A stretch of DNA of 38,617 nucleotides from an uncultured Marinomonas sp. (lineage in GTDB: Bacteria > Pseudomonadota > Gammaproteobacteria > Pseudomonadales > Marinomonadaceae): assembly GCA_947493575.1 (NCBI GenBank), contig CANLRQ010000027.1:1-38617 (forward strand), in the 5' to 3' direction. The notes beneath the pieces are model-generated. The model had not been told where the DNA came from. It worked only from the letters and a program-made list of their open reading frames with translations, and made no database searches. The position numbers and the translations under genes are program-made. Each line of letters starts with the position of its first letter. Position 1 is the stretch's first letter. Positions 18,737 through 27,473 of this stretch are shown piece by piece.

Positions 18737-19273
18737 TTACTCCTTATTTTGTAAATGGGATGATAAATAAATGCCTTGTAAGATGATAAAAACAACCGTC
18801 ATACCAAGCAAACCAAATAATTTAAAGTTGACCCATATTTCTTCGCTAAATTGAAAAGCAACGTATAGGTTTGTTATTGCTGAAACAATAAAGAAACCAA
18901 CCCATGCTAGATTTAGGGTTCTCCAGACCTTGAATGGCAACTCTAGCTTGTCTCCCATCATACGTTGAATGATGTTTTTCTCTCCAATAAATTGACTGCC
19001 GAAAAAAGCAAGAGCAAACAGCGCATTAACTATAGTTGGCTTCCATTTGATAAAGTCTCCATCACCAAACAATACGGTAGCTCCTCCTAATAAAACGACG
19101 AGCACTAAAGAAATTATGTGCATCTTTTCAACGGTTTTAGTTTTAACCCAACTGTAAGCAACTTGGAGGAGCGTTGCCGGGATGAGTACCGCCGTTGCTA
19201 TAATTATGTCTCCAGTATATTTATAGACACCGAAGAAGATAATAATGGGCAAGAAATCGAATAAAATTTTCAT
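18737..19273 (-). CDS. yciB: Inner membrane septation protein A homologue YciB
   Basis: A 178-residue protein with about five membrane helices, starting MKILFDFLPIIIFFGVYK as is standard for YciB/IspZ. Other conserved parts are WVKTKTVEKMH, FIKWKPTIVNALFALAFFGSQF and the C-terminal WVNFKLFGLLGMTVVFIILQG. In enterobacteria YciB interacts with cell-elongation and division proteins and affects envelope integrity. The gene is divergent from the PHP gene with only 14 bp between annotated starts. Confidence 0.95.
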   Translation of the reverse strand: MKILFDFLPIIIFFGVYKYTGDIIIATAVLIPATLLQVAYSWVKTKTVEKMHIISLVLVVLLGGATVLFGDGDFIKWKPTIVNALFALAFFGSQFIGEKNIIQRMMGDKLELPFKVWRTLNLAWVGFFIVSAITNLYVAFQFSEEIWVNFKLFGLLGMTVVFIILQGIYLSSHLQNKE

Positions 19274-19287
19274 ATAAAAACCAAATT

Positions 19288-20187
19288 ATGTATGCTGTGT
19301 GCATGATAACGATCAAAGACAAGAATGAACAGGAGAGAATCAACGATTCTCAACTACATCGACGAGTAGATTTTCACAGTCACTCTACTTTTTCCGACGG
19401 TGCTCTCACGCCTACAGAGCTTCTATTATTAGCTTCTCAACAAAATATAGAGCTATTTTCACTTACCGACCATGACACGATTGAAGGTTTAGCAGAGGCG
19501 AAAAAAGCGGCTCAACTTCATCATATCGATTTGATTTCGGGTGTTGAAATTTCGACTTTATGGAAGGGGGTTCCTGTTCATATGGTTGCCCTTAATTTTG
19601 CAGAAAATAATGCACCATTAAATGAAATATTGACGAGCAATCAAAATATCCGTCTTGATCGAGCTAAAAAAATTGCCATGTTATTGCAAAAAAAAGGACT
19701 TCCAGATTTATTTGAAAGTGCTTTAGAAGAAGCTGGAACAAGCCAAATAGGGCGCCCGCACTTTGCAAAAGTTATGGTTAAGCAAGGAATAACAAAAGAT
19801 GCGAACAAAGCATTTGATCGTTACTTAGGTAATAAACATTTAGGTCAATTAAGAGATGTTTGGCCCGATTTAGAGTCGGTTATTAGCGCACTAAGTAAGC
19901 AAGATATGGAGCTTGTGTTAGCTCATCCAAAGCGCTACCCAATAACGCTAACAAAACTTAAAAAGCTTATTTATGATTTTGTCAGTTATGGCGGAACTTC
20001 TTTAGAAGTCTCATCGGGAAACGACAAGCCAGAAAACGTTCGCATTCTAGAAGGTTTGATAAAAGACCATGGTATTAAGGCATCGGTAGGTAGTGATTTT
20101 CATGGCCCATATGGGCCTTGGAGCCAGGTTGGAAAATACACGTCTTTTGATGAAGCGCGAATTGAAACTGTTTGGCGTCAATGGTAG
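19288..20187 (+). CDS. PHP domain phosphoesterase, RnaAM/YciV-type
   Basis: About 299 residues with all PHP metal-binding motifs: VDFHSHSTFSDGALTPTEL, SLTDHDTIEGLAEA, ISGVEISTLW, VLAHPKRYPIT and SVGSDFHGPYGPW. It fits the YciV/TrpH group; the E. coli protein is a 3',5'-nucleoside bisphosphate phosphatase that also acts on RNA 5' ends. The start is uncertain: ATG 19288 or ATG 19303, neither with a ribosome site, while the domain begins at residue about 26. The stop is 7 bp before MITE copy 2. Confidence 0.92.
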   Translation: MYAVCMITIKDKNEQERINDSQLHRRVDFHSHSTFSDGALTPTELLLLASQQNIELFSLTDHDTIEGLAEAKKAAQLHHIDLISGVEISTLWKGVPVHMVALNFAENNAPLNEILTSNQNIRLDRAKKIAMLLQKKGLPDLFESALEEAGTSQIGRPHFAKVMVKQGITKDANKAFDRYLGNKHLGQLRDVWPDLESVISALSKQDMELVLAHPKRYPITLTKLKKLIYDFVSYGGTSLEVSSGNDKPENVRILEGLIKDHGIKASVGSDFHGPYGPWSQVGKYTSFDEARIETVWRQW

Positions 20188-20194
20188 TCAAAGA

Positions 20195-20334
20195 GAGGTC
20201 TTTGCACGAAGTCATGAGCGATGATAAGACGAGGCAAAAACAGACGAAAAAGCGGAGTTTATGAGTTATAAATGCGTATTTTGAGTCTGTTTTTAACAAA
20301 GTATTAGCAAGCGTAATAGTCGTGCAAAGGTCTC
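20195..20334 (+). mobile_element. MITE-like element, copy 2 (140 bp)
   Basis: It begins GAGGTCTTTGCACGA and ends TCGTGCAAAGGTCTC (two mismatches between ends). The flanking 5-mers are AAAGA at 20190-20194 and AAATA at 20335-20339, a near-match consistent with a decayed 5-bp duplication. Inside is a second inverted pair, AAAAACAGAC and GTCTGTTTTT. It lies between the PHP gene and yciO, in the same orientation as copy 1. Confidence 0.85.
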
Positions 20335-20410
20335 AAATAGATTAATATTAATTTAATTTCAGCATACTATGATTGATAAGCTGGAATAAAAGAAGGTTTC
20401 GGAGTAATAA

Positions 20411-21031
20411 ATGAGTCAGTTTTTTCAAATACACCCTGAAAATCCTCAAGTACGTTTGATTAAACAGGCGGCTGAGGTAATTCGAAAGGGTGGGGTTATT
20501 GTTTACCCTACAGACTGCGGGTATTCTTTAGGATGCCACCTTGGTGATAAGTCTGCTTTGGATAGAATCAGAGCCATTCGTCGATTAGATGATAAACATA
20601 ACTTCACTTTAGTATGTCGAGATTTATCAGAAATATCGACGTATGCACGATTTGATAATACCTTATACCGCTTACTAAAGCACAACACCCCCGGGCCTTA
20701 CACTTTTATTTTTAGTGCTACTTCTGAAGTCCCAAGACGTTTATTGCATCCTAAGAGAAAAACGATAGGTATACGCGTTCCTGCTAATCAGATAGTGCAA
20801 GACCTATTGGAAGAGTTAGGCGAACCTATTATGAGCTCATCCTTAATACTACCGGGGGAGACTATGCCAATGACTGATCCTTATGATATCCGTGATACTT
20901 TAGAGCATGCATTAGATTTGGTTATCGACGGTGGTTATTGTGGAATGGAGCCAACCACTGTGGTTAAAATGGATACAGATGAGGTTGAAATTTTACGTGT
21001 TGGTGCAGGTGATCCGTCACAGTTTGTGTGA
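20411..21031 (+). CDS. yciO: YciO family protein (Sua5/YrdC/YciO)
   Basis: A 206-residue YrdC-fold protein: AAEVIRKGGVIVYPTDCGYSLGCHLGDKSA, then RIRAIRRLDDKHNFTLVCRD, then GPYTFIFSAT and KTIGIRVPAN. It belongs to the YciO branch; the related TsaC/Sua5 make threonylcarbamoyl-AMP for tRNA t6A, while YciO itself is reported to lack strong activity in that pathway. Synteny with the PHP gene, yciB and rluB is typical. The stop is followed at once by a decayed MITE end. Confidence 0.9.
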   Translation: MSQFFQIHPENPQVRLIKQAAEVIRKGGVIVYPTDCGYSLGCHLGDKSALDRIRAIRRLDDKHNFTLVCRDLSEISTYARFDNTLYRLLKHNTPGPYTFIFSATSEVPRRLLHPKRKTIGIRVPANQIVQDLLEELGEPIMSSSLILPGETMPMTDPYDIRDTLEHALDLVIDGGYCGMEPTTVVKMDTDEVEILRVGAGDPSQFV

Positions 21032-21033
21032 CT

Positions 21034-21064
21034 TTAACGAAGTATTAGCAAGTGTAGTCGTCTA
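21034..21064 (+). mobile_element. Remnant of the right end of a MITE-like element
   Basis: The string TAACGAAGTATTAGCAAGTG and the following GTCGTC match the right end of copies 1 and 2 (TAACAAAGTATTAGCAAGCG, then GTCGTGC) with a small deletion. The terminal GGTCTC is gone. It directly follows the yciO stop. Confidence 0.65.
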
Positions 21065-21163
21065 GACACATTGAAGAAAGTGCCGAGTTAGCATGGGCAA
21101 GAACCATTGAGTTTTTTTACGCTAACTTAACATCTTAATAGGTCATTTACTGATTATAAACGT

Positions 21164-21205
21164 CATATTACATGGTCTTCTGTTGAACAAAGACCATGTA
21201 ATATG
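21164..21205 (+). terminator. Long hairpin between convergent genes
   Basis: A perfect 16-bp stem (CATATTACATGGTCTT and its complement) with a 10-base loop lies between yciO and the convergent methyltransferase gene. A T-rich stretch (ATATTTTTT) follows about 8 bases later rather than directly, so it may be a terminator or another palindromic element. Confidence 0.6.
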
Positions 21206-21234
21206 TCTAAAAATATTTTTTCTTAAGAGTTGTT

Positions 21235-22173
21235 TTAAGCCTGTTGAAAACGATAAATTAACGCTTTTAAATTTCGGTTGTTATCATTTTCAGGAAAGCC
21301 GGGTGAATTTTTTAATCGCTCTTCAAAAATAAACTCACTTCCAGCATGTTCTTTTATGAGGTCAATAAAGCTTTGTAAGGATAAATCTGGACTATTTGCG
21401 CACAATAACAGTTTACTGCCATCTTGAACGATATCTAATAAACGTCGAAGAATTTTTTGATAATCTTTTGTTAGCTCAAAGCTCCCTTTTTGAAAGCTTG
21501 GTGGATCAATAATAATTAAGTCATATGGGCCGTGTTTTTTTAATTTACCGAAAGACTTTAGAATGTCATGGGGGAAAAAACGAACATTACTGGTTAAGTC
21601 ATTTAATTTATGATTGATTTGCCCTGTTTTAAGTACACCTTTATTCATATCCATATTGATAACAGATGCCGCTCCGCCTTTCATTGCCGATAGCGAAAAT
21701 CCACATGTATAAGAGAATAGGTTTAACACCGATTTGCTCTTTGAGTTGTTCAAAACATAATTACGACCATTAAACATATCAGGAAAAATTCCTGTGTTTT
21801 GGCTTTTTAATAAATCTACCTGATATTGAATGCCTTGTTCTTTTACAATATGCACATCGGGTAATGTGCCAAAGTATGTTTTGTTGACTGTTTTTACGCC
21901 TGCTCTTTGTTGATATATTAAGCCTTCTACTTCAGACCTATGGTGAGTTTGCGAAATGTCCCATAGGGCATTTGTTAATTGCTTGAGTAGGTCTTCTTCA
22001 AGCTCTTGGTAAGACACCAAAAAAAGAAACGGAGGGTAAAAGTCAAGATTGATATGTTCAAGTTCTTGATAACAATGCCCTCTGCCATGAAAAATTCTCA
22101 TTAGTTCATTTGAAGATAATACACAGGATTCAACCATCGTTAGTAATGGTGCGTAAGATGTTAGGGCTGACAT
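21235..22173 (-). CDS. RlmI/RlmK-like class I SAM-dependent methyltransferase
   Basis: About 312 residues. The C-terminal Rossmann methyltransferase domain has motif I VLNLFSYTCGFSLSAMKGGA, the acidic MDMNKGVL turn, and motif IV LIIIDPPSFQKGSF, as in the RlmI/RlmK (YccW/RlmL) family that methylates 23S rRNA. The N-terminal PUA domain of RlmI is not evident; instead there is a short unrelated region (about 1-80). The substrate is therefore uncertain. The ATG at 22173 has a GGA site; a TTG 12 bases upstream would extend it by 4 residues. Confidence 0.85.
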   Translation of the reverse strand: MSALTSYAPLLTMVESCVLSSNELMRIFHGRGHCYQELEHINLDFYPPFLFLVSYQELEEDLLKQLTNALWDISQTHHRSEVEGLIYQQRAGVKTVNKTYFGTLPDVHIVKEQGIQYQVDLLKSQNTGIFPDMFNGRNYVLNNSKSKSVLNLFSYTCGFSLSAMKGGAASVINMDMNKGVLKTGQINHKLNDLTSNVRFFPHDILKSFGKLKKHGPYDLIIIDPPSFQKGSFELTKDYQKILRRLLDIVQDGSKLLLCANSPDLSLQSFIDLIKEHAGSEFIFEERLKNSPGFPENDNNRNLKALIYRFQQA

Positions 22174-22412
22174 ATCAGATTCCAATTTTTATGCGACTGT
22201 TGTGTCCAAGGAAAGCATCACTTTTGTGTAATGAGTTACCTCCCTAATGGCAACATTGACTGTTTTCTCACACCGTATGATACAGGCTCTTTTTCTGAAA
22301 AGTTTACTGAGTGACATAAAAATACTTTTTTGTGCTTTATAAAAGTTGAATAAACCTAAAAAATTGCACTAATCTATTAAGTAACAGTAACTTTCTTTTA
22401 AGGAGATAGGTG

Positions 22413-22958
22413 ATGAAAGGAGCCGTTTTTACCATTTTTCAGGAGATGATCGAAGAGAAATTTGGAATGGAGTGTTGGGAAGCTCTCTTAAAAAAGTCTG
22501 ATTTGCCGAGCGGGGGAATTTATACCAGTGCGGAGATCTATGATGATAAAGAGATACTAGCTCTTGTTACTGCTCTTTCTGAATACAGTGGTCTTCCTGC
22601 TCCTGATTTGATTGAGGCATTTGGCCGATACTTGTTTCCTGTATTAGCGCACAGTTTACCCCCTGGAATGACTGATTACCCTGATCTTTGGTCATTATTA
22701 GATGGGGTAGATTCTGTTATTCACGTAGAAGTACGCAAGTTGTACCCTGATGCAATTACACCAAAAATAGTAATTACAGAAAGAGTAGATGAAGACTCTA
22801 TTAAACTAATGTATCAGTCTCCAAGAAAAATGTGCTTACTTGCTATTGGGTTAATTCACCAAGCAGCTGAGCGTTATAGCGACACTGTAACCATAAAGCA
22901 TGAGTGTTGCATGAATGAAGGTGCTGATCATTGTTTACTAACGGTTCAAAAATATTGA
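22413..22958 (+). CDS. H-NOX heme nitric-oxide sensor protein
   Basis: A 181-residue stand-alone H-NOX (heme NO/oxygen binding) protein. It starts MKGAVFTIFQEMIEEKFG, the family N-terminus. The proximal heme ligand is H104 in IHVEVRKLYPDA, and the heme-propionate motif Y-x-S-x-R is Y134, S136 and R138. Residue 143, five after that arginine, is Leu where oxygen-binding members have a distal Tyr, which favours NO selectivity. Four cysteines (C141, C165, C166, C174) resemble the zinc/redox site reported in Vibrio and Shewanella H-NOX. The ATG at 22413 has AGGAG upstream; the GTG just before is less likely. It leads a three-gene operon with a kinase and a regulator. Confidence 0.95.
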   Translation: MKGAVFTIFQEMIEEKFGMECWEALLKKSDLPSGGIYTSAEIYDDKEILALVTALSEYSGLPAPDLIEAFGRYLFPVLAHSLPPGMTDYPDLWSLLDGVDSVIHVEVRKLYPDAITPKIVITERVDEDSIKLMYQSPRKMCLLAIGLIHQAAERYSDTVTIKHECCMNEGADHCLLTVQKY

Positions 22959-22975
22959 CTTTCTAAGGGCTATCT

Positions 22976-24469
22976 ATGGACTTTGAAGCTGCATTTGAAC
23001 GAGAAAGAAAGGCGAGAAAGCGAGCTGAAAGCATCTTGGAAGAAAAGAGTCGTGAACTGTATTTTTCTAACCAAAAACTCTCAGAAAATGTGGACTCTTT
23101 AAATACAGCATTGCTTGAAAATAAATTTTTACTGCATGTTAGCCAATGTGGAACTGGCAAAACGGAATTGAAGCGTTTGTTACCAACCATTGTGATTGAC
23201 ATGATGCGTGTGGCTCAGATGCCTTTTGCCGTTTTTCATTACTATCCTTATAGTCAATCTGAGGAAGCTTATTATTCAAATATTATTAGAAATGCAGAGC
23301 TTTTTTCTGATAATTTAGATGGGGAGATTGTTGATGATATTAGTGACATTATCGATGTTATTAAAAATAATGCTCTGAAAAATAAAGGAATTGTTCGATC
23401 GACAGTCGATTTAACAATAAGAGGTTGTTCTATTAATAGAATAATTGCTTTGCCTATTGTGAGTCTTAATCATGTAAATGGCATTATATTTTTATTGTCG
23501 TCTGGGGGGGCGGAAAAGCAAGAAGCGCTTTTAAAGGTCTTTACCGACGCAACTAAGCAATTATCTATTATGATGGAACATCGATACCAAGAACGTAAAC
23601 TGTTGGAAAGTTACAAAAAAATAAAAACGACTAACGTTGCACTGAAAGAAGCACAGAAAAAGTTAATTGAATCGGAAAAAATGGCTATCGTTGGGCAGTT
23701 GTCAGCAGGTATTGCCCATGAAATCAATAATCCTATGGGTTTTATTAAAAGCAATATGGGAACATTAAATGAATATATGGTGGACTTGATAGAGTTTATT
23801 GAATTGTCTAAGTCTCTCATGTCTCTACTGGGGCGCTCTGAAGATAGCGAGGTGAAATCACATATCAAAACTTTGGAACAAATTTGGTCTGATGTGGATA
23901 TACCATTTGTAATCGAAGATTCGAGCAATTTATTAAATGAGTCGCAAAATGGGATTTCAAGAATTCTTGATATTGTGAGTGGCTTAAAGCGTTTTTCTCG
24001 TCAATCAGATCATAAAAAAGAAGCATGTGACATTCGTCAAACAATAGAAGAAGCATTAAAAATAGCCAGTAATGAACTCAAATATACAGTGAATGTGATT
24101 AGAAAGTTTGACGATGTAAAAAGTGTTTTAGTAAACAGTGGTGAGATGCTGCAAGTTTTTTTAAACCTCTTTATTAATGCATCTCATGCTATGGACGAGA
24201 GTGGAAATTTAACTATTATAGTTAAAAATAATGAGCAAGGTGTCAACATAATCGTTGCTGATAACGGTGCTGGCATACCCGCTGAAATTTTATCCTCTAT
24301 ATTCAACCCATTTTTTACTACAAAAGACATTGGTGTAGGAACGGGTTTAGGGCTATCTATATCTTATGGCATTATTGAAGATCATCATGGAACAATAGAA
24401 GTTAAGAGCGAAGTTGGGGAAGGGACTGAGTTTAGTATCTGGTTACCTTCTGATAGCGATAACACATAA
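22976..24469 (+). CDS. H-NOX-associated sensor histidine kinase (HnoK-like)
   Basis: A 497-residue cytoplasmic kinase with no membrane segment. It has an N-terminal coiled coil (1-50), a GAF-like region (about 55-200), a second coiled coil, the H-box LSAGIAHEINNPMGFIKSNM with phospho-accepting H248, and a C-terminal ATPase domain with the N box (LFINASHAM), DNGAGIPAEI, FNPFFTTK and GVGTGLGLSISYGI. In Shewanella and Vibrio the partner kinase HnoK is inhibited by NO-bound H-NOX; the same is inferred here from adjacency, 17 bp after the H-NOX gene. It overlaps the next gene by 1 base (TAATG). Confidence 0.93.
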   Translation: MDFEAAFERERKARKRAESILEEKSRELYFSNQKLSENVDSLNTALLENKFLLHVSQCGTGKTELKRLLPTIVIDMMRVAQMPFAVFHYYPYSQSEEAYYSNIIRNAELFSDNLDGEIVDDISDIIDVIKNNALKNKGIVRSTVDLTIRGCSINRIIALPIVSLNHVNGIIFLLSSGGAEKQEALLKVFTDATKQLSIMMEHRYQERKLLESYKKIKTTNVALKEAQKKLIESEKMAIVGQLSAGIAHEINNPMGFIKSNMGTLNEYMVDLIEFIELSKSLMSLLGRSEDSEVKSHIKTLEQIWSDVDIPFVIEDSSNLLNESQNGISRILDIVSGLKRFSRQSDHKKEACDIRQTIEEALKIASNELKYTVNVIRKFDDVKSVLVNSGEMLQVFLNLFINASHAMDESGNLTIIVKNNEQGVNIIVADNGAGIPAEILSSIFNPFFTTKDIGVGTGLGLSISYGIIEDHHGTIEVKSEVGEGTEFSIWLPSDSDNT

Positions 24470-25833
24470 TGAACAGGACTAATTTAATGGATGATCATAA
24501 TACAGTGAGTGCTGATAATGAAGTAACAAAACAATTCGCATTGTTATTAGTTGATGATGAAAAGAATGTTTTGTCTTCGTTGCGTCGTTTATTTCGCAAA
24601 GTAAAGTGTAACGTCTTTATGGCAAATAGCGGTAAAGAAGGGCTGGAAATATTGAATGAAAATGCAATCGACGTAATTATTTCTGATGCAAGAATGCCTG
24701 AAATGTCTGGCCCTGAGCTCCTAACCATTGTTGCAGAAAAGTACCCAAATACTTCTCGAATACTATTAACTGGGTATGCTGACATGGAGGCTATGGTTAA
24801 TGCCGTTAATCAAGGAAAAATCTCTCATTATGTGGAAAAGCCTTGGGATGATGAAAGGCTAATATCATTGGTAGAAAATGAGTTTTCTATTATTAATCTG
24901 AAAAATGAAAATGAAGCGTTACAATCACTTGTAAAAAAGCAAAACCTAAAATTAAAATCGATGAACACGGCTCTTGAAGAAACTGTAAAAGAGCGTTCAG
25001 GGAAAATCATAAAAATAAATGAAACATTGCAAAAAAACTATAGAAATACAATAGACCTTTTATCTGGCCTATTGGAACAGCGCCAATCTAATATGCATGA
25101 AACTGTGTTTGACATCGTTCCATTAGTGCAAAATATGGCAAAGGAATTGGAGTTTAATGAACAAGATTTGAATCATGTAGTGACGGCTGCGAAACTCCGT
25201 TACATAGGGAAATTATGTTTATCAGATGAGATTTTATCAACTCCCTATACTTTGCTAAGTAAAGAGCAAAAGCATGAATTTGAGCAGTACCCTTTAACTG
25301 GAAGTACTTTGTTAACCAGCATTCCTCCATTACGTGTGTCTGCGGATATTATTTTTCAACATAAAGAATATTTAAACGGAAAAGGTTACCCGAATGGCGA
25401 CTGGGAGAAGTTTATCTCCCGGCCTGCGCAATTATTAACAGTTGCCAATGATTATTTAGAATTAATTAATGGGAAATTACTAGAAGACGCATTGCCCTCG
25501 CAGGATGCATTGACGTATATAGACTCTAGAGTCTCGACTTTTTATGCTGCTGATATAGTGGAAGCATTGAAGACAGCATTATCTGACTATGAAAACCAAG
25601 ATCCTATCCCTGAACATAGAGTATGGTCTAATCAGCTAGCACCTGGCATGGTGTTAACAAGAGACCTTATGAGCAACAATGGTGTTTTTTTGTTGTCTCA
25701 AGGCACAACATTAGAAGAGGCTACAATAGCTAAACTATTAAGATTAGAGCAACGAGCAAAAGCAGAGTTGAAATTTTATGTCATTATTCCTGAAGGTATG
25801 GAAATACAAGAAAAAAGTAAAAGTACAAAATAG
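24469..25833 (+). CDS. Response regulator with degenerate HD-GYP domain (HnoD-like)
   Basis: 454 residues. The receiver domain is complete: D29/D30, phospho-acceptor D73 (ISDARMPEM), T101 and K124 (VEKPW). A coiled coil (about 140-185) leads to an HD-GYP-type domain (about 187-360). There the catalytic HD of HDxGK reads RYIGK (no His-Asp), and the HHExxxGxGYP site reads QHKEYLNGKGYP, losing further metal ligands. This matches HnoD of Shewanella, a degenerate HD-GYP that acts as an allosteric regulator of the EAL phosphodiesterase HnoB. No EAL gene is present here, so its target is unknown. A C-terminal extension (about 375-454) is of unknown role. Confidence 0.9.
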   Translation: MNRTNLMDDHNTVSADNEVTKQFALLLVDDEKNVLSSLRRLFRKVKCNVFMANSGKEGLEILNENAIDVIISDARMPEMSGPELLTIVAEKYPNTSRILLTGYADMEAMVNAVNQGKISHYVEKPWDDERLISLVENEFSIINLKNENEALQSLVKKQNLKLKSMNTALEETVKERSGKIIKINETLQKNYRNTIDLLSGLLEQRQSNMHETVFDIVPLVQNMAKELEFNEQDLNHVVTAAKLRYIGKLCLSDEILSTPYTLLSKEQKHEFEQYPLTGSTLLTSIPPLRVSADIIFQHKEYLNGKGYPNGDWEKFISRPAQLLTVANDYLELINGKLLEDALPSQDALTYIDSRVSTFYAADIVEALKTALSDYENQDPIPEHRVWSNQLAPGMVLTRDLMSNNGVFLLSQGTTLEEATIAKLLRLEQRAKAELKFYVIIPEGMEIQEKSKSTK

Positions 25834-25959
25834 GGCACTCCTTTATTTTTTTTTGATGGCTTAGGGGAAGTATTGTAAAAAAAGTCGTGTAGTCTTCATT
25901 TAAATAGGTATGGGAAGAAGATTTCTCCAATGAGGGGTGTAAAGATAAAGATTGCAGAT

Positions 25960-25965
25960 TATAAT
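25960..25965 (+). promoter_or_regulatory. Possible -10 element upstream of rluB
   Basis: A perfect TATAAT in the 209-bp gap between the HnoD-like gene and rluB, 78 bp before the rluB ATG. No strong -35 box is visible at standard spacing. The gap holds no other feature I can support. Confidence 0.35.
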
Positions 25966-26042
25966 GCCTGTAATAAATTATTAAAGTATGTATTTAAGTC
26001 ATAAAACGGGTTGCTGAGAAGCATTCCCATAAAGAGGTCGTA

Positions 26043-26933
26043 ATGGACGAAAAGTTACAAAAAGTGCTCGCTCGAGCTGGTCAAGGTTCCCGTCGTGAAA
26101 TGGAAACTCGTATTAGAGAAGGCCGAGTACAAGTCAATGGTGAGGTCGCTAAACTTGGCGATCGAGTGAAAATCACTGATGACATTCTAATTGATAATTA
26201 TCCTGTTAAAGTCTCCGAAGCTGGTGAAAGTCGTCGGGTTATTATTTATAACAAACCAGAAGGTGAAGTTTGTACTCGTAAAGATCCAGAGGGGCGCCCC
26301 ACTGTATTTGATCGATTACCAAAGCTGCGTGGAGAACGTTGGATAGCGGTAGGGCGATTGGATATTAATACATCGGGCTTACTTCTTTTTACAACGGACG
26401 GAGAGTTAGCCAATCGATTGATGCACCCATCGACAGAGATAGATAGAGAATATTTAGTTCGAGTGATGGGAGAAATTACGGATGAGAATATTAAAAACCT
26501 AAAAAAAGGTGTATTCCTTGAAGATGGCAGCGCTAAATTTACGGATATCGTAGATGGTGGTGGCGAAGGGATTAATCGCTGGTTCTATGTCTGTCTTATG
26601 GAAGGTCGAAATCGTGAGGTTCGTCGTATGTGGGAATCTCAAGGTGCGAAAGTGAATCGATTGAAACGTGTTAGATTTGGGCCCGTATTTCTACCGTCAA
26701 AAGCAAAGGTTGGTCGTTTTGTTGAAATGGACGAAATTGAAGTAAATGGCTTGTGTTCATTAGTTAATTTACCTGTAAAACAAATTTCTCAAAAAACCAC
26801 TCAACAGAAAAAAGATGCTAAACGTCAGGCATCTAAAACGAGCATCAAGAAACGTCCGAAAGGGTTTGACTGGCAAACATCTGATAAACCTGAATTTAAA
26901 CCTAAAAAATCAGGTAAACGTACATTTCGTTAA
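26043..26933 (+). CDS. rluB: 23S rRNA pseudouridine(2605) synthase RluB
   Basis: A 296-residue RsuA-family pseudouridine synthase. It has an N-terminal S4 RNA-binding domain ([20 protein letters not shown], then [10 protein letters not shown]), then [20 protein letters not shown], and the catalytic motif [20 protein letters not shown] with D107. The [20 protein letters not shown] block is typical of RluB. The Lys-rich tail from about residue 250 is characteristic of the subfamily. The ATG has a GAGG site. It starts the cluster with a DUF1499 gene and a two-component system. Confidence 0.95.
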   Translation: MDEKLQKVLARAGQGSRREMETRIREGRVQVNGEVAKLGDRVKITDDILIDNYPVKVSEAGESRRVIIYNKPEGEVCTRKDPEGRPTVFDRLPKLRGERWIAVGRLDINTSGLLLFTTDGELANRLMHPSTEIDREYLVRVMGEITDENIKNLKKGVFLEDGSAKFTDIVDGGGEGINRWFYVCLMEGRNREVRRMWESQGAKVNRLKRVRFGPVFLPSKAKVGRFVEMDEIEVNGLCSLVNLPVKQISQKTTQQKKDAKRQASKTSIKKRPKGFDWQTSDKPEFKPKKSGKRTFR

Positions 26934-26966
26934 TCAATAACAAGATGTTCTGGAGGGGAGTAGTTC

Positions 26967-27431
26967 ATGATTCGTTGGTTTTTAGCCTTTTCTATTGCGT
27001 TGTTTGTTGGTTTCTTATTTTATGTTAACTTGAATAATGATAGACCAGAAAATTTAGGAGTGACGGATGGACTTTTAATGCCATGTCCAACGTCACCAAA
27101 CTGTGTTTCTTCTCAATCCTTGGTTTCTGATGATATACATTATGTTGCCCCTATTATTTATAAAAAGGTGGCTCTTGATATTCAATTGTTAGTAGAGCAG
27201 TATTTTTTAAATCAGGGCAATGCTCGTATTGTTATAAGTGAACCAGGCTATTTTTATGTAGAAATTAAAAGCTCTTTTTTCGGTTATATTTATGATGTTG
27301 AACTTTATTGGCCTGAATCTGATAGCGTATTTCATATTCGCTCTGCGTCAAGAGTTGGATACTCTGATATGGATGTGAACCGTAATCGTGTTCTTGACTT
27401 GAAAGAGTACGTTTCAACTTTTCAAAAATGA
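26967..27431 (+). CDS. DUF1499 family protein
   Basis: A 154-residue protein with an N-terminal membrane helix or signal anchor (RWFLAFSIALFVGFLFYV). The DUF1499 hallmarks are visible: LMPCPTSPNCVSSQ near residue 37, then IVISEPGYFYVEIKSSFFGYIYDVELYW, and the ending IRSASRVGYSDMDVNRNRVLDL. Its function is unknown. It lies 33 bp after rluB and 42 bp before the RstA-like gene, all on one strand, and the ribosome site GGAGGGG is strong. Confidence 0.88.
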   Translation: MIRWFLAFSIALFVGFLFYVNLNNDRPENLGVTDGLLMPCPTSPNCVSSQSLVSDDIHYVAPIIYKKVALDIQLLVEQYFLNQGNARIVISEPGYFYVEIKSSFFGYIYDVELYWPESDSVFHIRSASRVGYSDMDVNRNRVLDLKEYVSTFQK

Positions 27432-27473
27432 ATTTATAAATTAAATTTAAGGGATTTATAAAGAGGGTATTAA

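Noticed and set aside
22976..23130. Membrane-bound sensor at the start of the H-NOX kinase
   Set aside because: No hydrophobic segment is present; the N-terminus is a charged coiled coil, so the kinase is cytoplasmic.
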